From Eubacteriales Family XIII. Incertae Sedis bacterium (lineage in GTDB: Bacteria > Bacillota_A > Clostridia > Peptostreptococcales > Anaerovoracaceae): 7,496 nt of DNA. Below are positions 5,960-7,496 of the stretch, one piece after another. Position 1 is the stretch's first letter, and each line of letters starts with the position of its first letter. Under the pieces are notes generated by a model. It was not told the DNA's origin, made no database searches, and saw nothing but the letters and a program-made list of their open reading frames with translations. Location of the stretch: NCBI GenBank assembly GCA_031280075.1, contig JAITHG010000219.1, positions 1 through 7,496 of the forward strand, in the 5' to 3' direction. The translations under genes and the position numbers were made by a program.

Positions 5960-5988
5960 TTGACAAGCGCAGACTGCAAACGTAGAAT
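5960..5988 (+). promoter_or_regulatory. strong sigma70/sigmaA promoter for the condensation-like gene
   Basis: TTGACA (5960-5965, perfect) and TAGAAT (5983-5988, 5 of 6) are separated by the ideal 17 bp. Transcription would start near 5995 and the leader would be about 37 bases before the ATG at 6032. AT-rich repeats lie directly upstream and an inverted repeat overlaps the -10, so the promoter appears strong and regulated. This shows the downstream gene is not simply read through from the LuxR-type gene. Confidence 0.75.
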
Positions 5989-6014
5989 CGAAGTAGGAGT
6001 TAGAACTACGTTTG
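5977..6014. promoter_or_regulatory. inverted repeat overlapping the -10 (possible operator)
   Basis: CAAACGTAG (5977-5985) and CTACGTTTG (6006-6014) are perfect 9-bp inverted arms separated by 20 bp. The left arm overlaps the -10 element and lies upstream of the predicted transcript start; the right arm lies in the leader. This arrangement argues for a DNA operator of a repressor rather than an RNA hairpin. The arms are about 29 bp centre to centre. Confidence 0.5.
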
Positions 6015-6031
6015 TAGAAAGAGGGAGAGGG

Positions 6032-7303
6032 ATGAAATATCGTGCTGAGACGCTCGATTTGCTCCAAAATGTCGCCGCTTGTTCCTATCTGCCGCTCAAC
6101 CGTTGCCGCATCGATTTCACATCCCATATCGACATCCGGATCCTCCAGGAGTCCGTCATGCTGTCAAGGCGGACACTGCCCTTGATCGGATGCGGGTTCG
6201 AAATGGGTTTTTTTCGGAGCAAGTGGGTCGAGCTGGGATTTTCCGAAGATGACTACCTTCGTATTTTGCCTGCAGGAAATGATGCGGAGGCGGTGATCGC
6301 CGCGTGCTTTACAGAGCCGATGGATCTCGCCCGCGAGCCGCATCTGCGGATCGACGTGGTGCGCAGCGCGCAGCGCGACACGCTCTGTATCCGCATCAGT
6401 CACCTGCTCTGCGACGGGAGCGGTCTGAAGGAATACGTTGCGCTGCTCTCCTCGCTCTACACAGCCATCGCCGCCGGGATGCCCCTGCCCGAGCAGTGCA
6501 GCTACACGCGCAGCGTTGCCCCGCTGCTGTCCAGGCTTTCATTTTTGGAAAAGCTCCGCATTCCGTTCCCAAAGCAAAAAGAGAATGCCTATAGTGCGTC
6601 CATAAAACGAGAGCAGCTCGTTCTGCCGCCGGACAAATCGACTGGACCAAAAGCCGTCCACCTGCTCCGCAAGCAAATCGCAGGGCAGCAGTGGAACCGG
6701 TTGCGCAAATATGCCCGGGAGAACGGGCATACCATCAATGACCTGTTGATCGCAGCCTTTGCCCGCTCGCTGAGCAGGGCGCTCTGCGTGGAAACGATCC
6801 CGTTGCCCACCCCATTCGACCTCCGCCCATGGATCGCTCCGGGGACACCTTTTGGCATCAGCAACTTTGGCGGCAGCTACATGTGCCACATACGGGTGCG
6901 CAAGGGGGACAACCTAGCGGACACGGTCGCGCAAGCTGCCCTGCAGATGCAACGCCTCAAGACGGACAAGTACGCAGCCATGCCCGTTCTTTCCACCGGG
7001 TTTTACGCTGCCATCTTGCCACACGCGCTCCTGCACCGCTTCCTTCTTTGGTGTATGCCCTCCCATGACTTCTCCCTCTCCAACACCGGCATCCTCGCAG
7101 AGAGCATGATCGATTTTGCAGGGCTGCCAGTCGAAAGCGCCTATATGCTTGCACAGTTCTTTACAGGCGGAGGTCTGCACGTCGTCGCCTCCACCTGGCA
7201 GGAATGCTGCACGTTAACCTGCAACTTCATTTCCTCCCCAGAGCGGCGTGCATGGAACGAGCAGGTGGTGGATGCCATGGTGGATGAACTGAGCAGCGTA
7301 TGA
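6032..7303 (+). CDS. stand-alone condensation-domain / O-acyltransferase superfamily protein
   Basis: This 423-residue protein has the chloramphenicol-acetyltransferase-like fold seen in nonribosomal-peptide condensation domains, alcohol acetyltransferases and PapA/wax-ester-synthase relatives. The central motif SHLLCDGSG (123-131) is HxxxDG; the catalytic second His (H124) is kept and the first His of HHxxxDG is Ser. Other family landmarks are NGHTINDLLIAAFARSL (231-247), the FDLRPW structural motif (262-267), and SNTG (350-353). No carrier-protein or adenylation domain and no signal peptide are present, so it acts alone or with partners elsewhere, presumably moving an acyl group from CoA or a carrier protein to an alcohol or amine. 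The start at 6032 has GAGGGAG about five bases upstream; an in-frame TTG at 5960 coincides with the promoter -35 and was rejected. Donor, acceptor and product cannot be read from the sequence. Confidence 0.75.
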   Translation: MKYRAETLDLLQNVAACSYLPLNRCRIDFTSHIDIRILQESVMLSRRTLPLIGCGFEMGFFRSKWVELGFSEDDYLRILPAGNDAEAVIAACFTEPMDLAREPHLRIDVVRSAQRDTLCIRISHLLCDGSGLKEYVALLSSLYTAIAAGMPLPEQCSYTRSVAPLLSRLSFLEKLRIPFPKQKENAYSASIKREQLVLPPDKSTGPKAVHLLRKQIAGQQWNRLRKYARENGHTINDLLIAAFARSLSRALCVETIPLPTPFDLRPWIAPGTPFGISNFGGSYMCHIRVRKGDNLADTVAQAALQMQRLKTDKYAAMPVLSTGFYAAILPHALLHRFLLWCMPSHDFSLSNTGILAESMIDFAGLPVESAYMLAQFFTGGGLHVVASTWQECCTLTCNFISSPERRAWNEQVVDAMVDELSSV

Positions 7304-7334
7304 GCGAAAGCGGGGCGCATTTGCCGACCGCCTG

Positions 7335-7358
7335 TGCTATTATAATAATAAAATAGCA
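7335..7358 (+). promoter_or_regulatory. AT-rich promoter/dyad upstream of the aldolase-family gene
   Basis: TGCTATT (7335-7341) and AATAGCA (7352-7358) are perfect 7-bp inverted arms around an ATAATAATAA centre. TATAAT at 7341-7346 and an extended-type TGC-TATTAT at 7335-7343 lie inside it. TTGCCG at 7321-7326 could be a -35, though the spacing to TATAAT is only 14 bp (17 bp to AATAAT at 7344-7349). Probably a promoter with an operator; the exact hexamers are unsure. The dyad has no U-run and is a poor terminator. Confidence 0.4.
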
Positions 7359-7394
7359 ACAGCGGCAGCGGCGGCGGCAGAAAGGGCGGCATCC

Positions 7395-7496
7395 ATGTAT
7401 GAGGACGTGAAACGGCGCATCATCCTTGCGCGGAAGGAGGCGGAGCGGAGTGGGCTGTGCAGGCACAGGACCGGCAATTTCAGCATGCTCGGCAGG
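7395..7496 (+). CDS. class II aldolase/adducin-family protein (5' end only)
   Basis: Only the first 34 codons are inside the window. They read MYEDVKRRIILARKEAERSG followed by LCRHRTGNFSMLGR. The early helix followed by a GL-(V/C)-R-x-x-(S/T)-GN-(F/I)-S pattern is the standard N-terminus of the class II aldolase/adducin family (L-fuculose-phosphate aldolase, L-ribulose-5-phosphate 4-epimerase and relatives), in which the zinc-binding histidines come later. The GN-S segment belongs to the phosphate/substrate pocket in that family. The ATG at 7395 is preceded by AAAGGGCGG. The substrate cannot be told from this fragment. It is separated from the condensation-like gene by 91 bp that carry their own promoter candidate. 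Confidence 0.75.
   Translation, partial: MYEDVKRRIILARKEAERSGLCRHRTGNFSMLGR

Noticed and set aside
5089..5979. 296-codon minus-strand open frame opposite the LuxR-type gene
   Set aside because: Antisense shadow; the plus frame has a clear helix-turn-helix domain, and this frame has no recognisable features.
5960..6031. TTG-initiated extension of the condensation-like protein
   Set aside because: The TTG is the first three bases of the TTGACA -35 element, so it cannot lie in the transcript from that promoter; the ATG at 6032 has a proper ribosome site.
7335..7358. intrinsic terminator after the condensation-like gene
   Set aside because: The stem is AT-rich with a 10-base loop and is followed by GC-rich sequence, not a T-run; promoter/operator fits better.

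Overview
The window looks like a piece of a GC-rich bacterial chromosome. Genes are tightly packed, Shine-Dalgarno sequences are strong (AGGAGG-type before aguB and aguA), and the short spacers between genes are clearly AT-richer. A GC-rich Bacillota, possibly of the Negativicutes, fits this style, the NhaC-family carriers and the small palindromic repeat, but that assignment is a weak inference. There are no rRNA, tRNA, CRISPR, phage or transposase genes, and no gene-free stretch longer than about 250 bases.

Left two thirds (1-4825, all minus strand): an agmatine-catabolism cluster. In transcription order it holds aguA (agmatine deiminase), an NhaC-family antiporter whose ATG directly follows the aguA stop codon, a 191-bp spacer with repeats, aguB (N-carbamoylputrescine amidase), and a second NhaC-family antiporter that runs off the left edge. 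AguA plus AguB convert agmatine to putrescine, two NH3 and CO2 without the putrescine carbamoyltransferase and carbamate kinase that give ATP in the lactic-acid-bacterial version. No APC-type agmatine/putrescine exchanger is visible. The two NhaC paralogues are therefore candidates for substrate/product exchange or for pH and sodium homeostasis linked to ammonia and amine production.

Centre (4826-5871): a 251-bp divergent control region, then on the plus strand a LuxR-type regulator with an N-terminal domain resembling a GAF-type sensor. The shared region holds good promoter candidates in both directions, a 6+6 bp dyad and a repeated GGAATTTT element 30 bp apart. The regulator is a natural candidate to control the agmatine genes.

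Right part (5872-7496, plus strand): an AT-rich spacer with a near-consensus sigma70 promoter overlapping a 9-bp inverted repeat, then a stand-alone condensation/acyltransferase-fold protein (HxxxDG), then another AT-rich promoter/dyad region and the first 34 codons of a class II aldolase/adducin-family protein. No link between these last two genes and agmatine metabolism can be seen from sequence.
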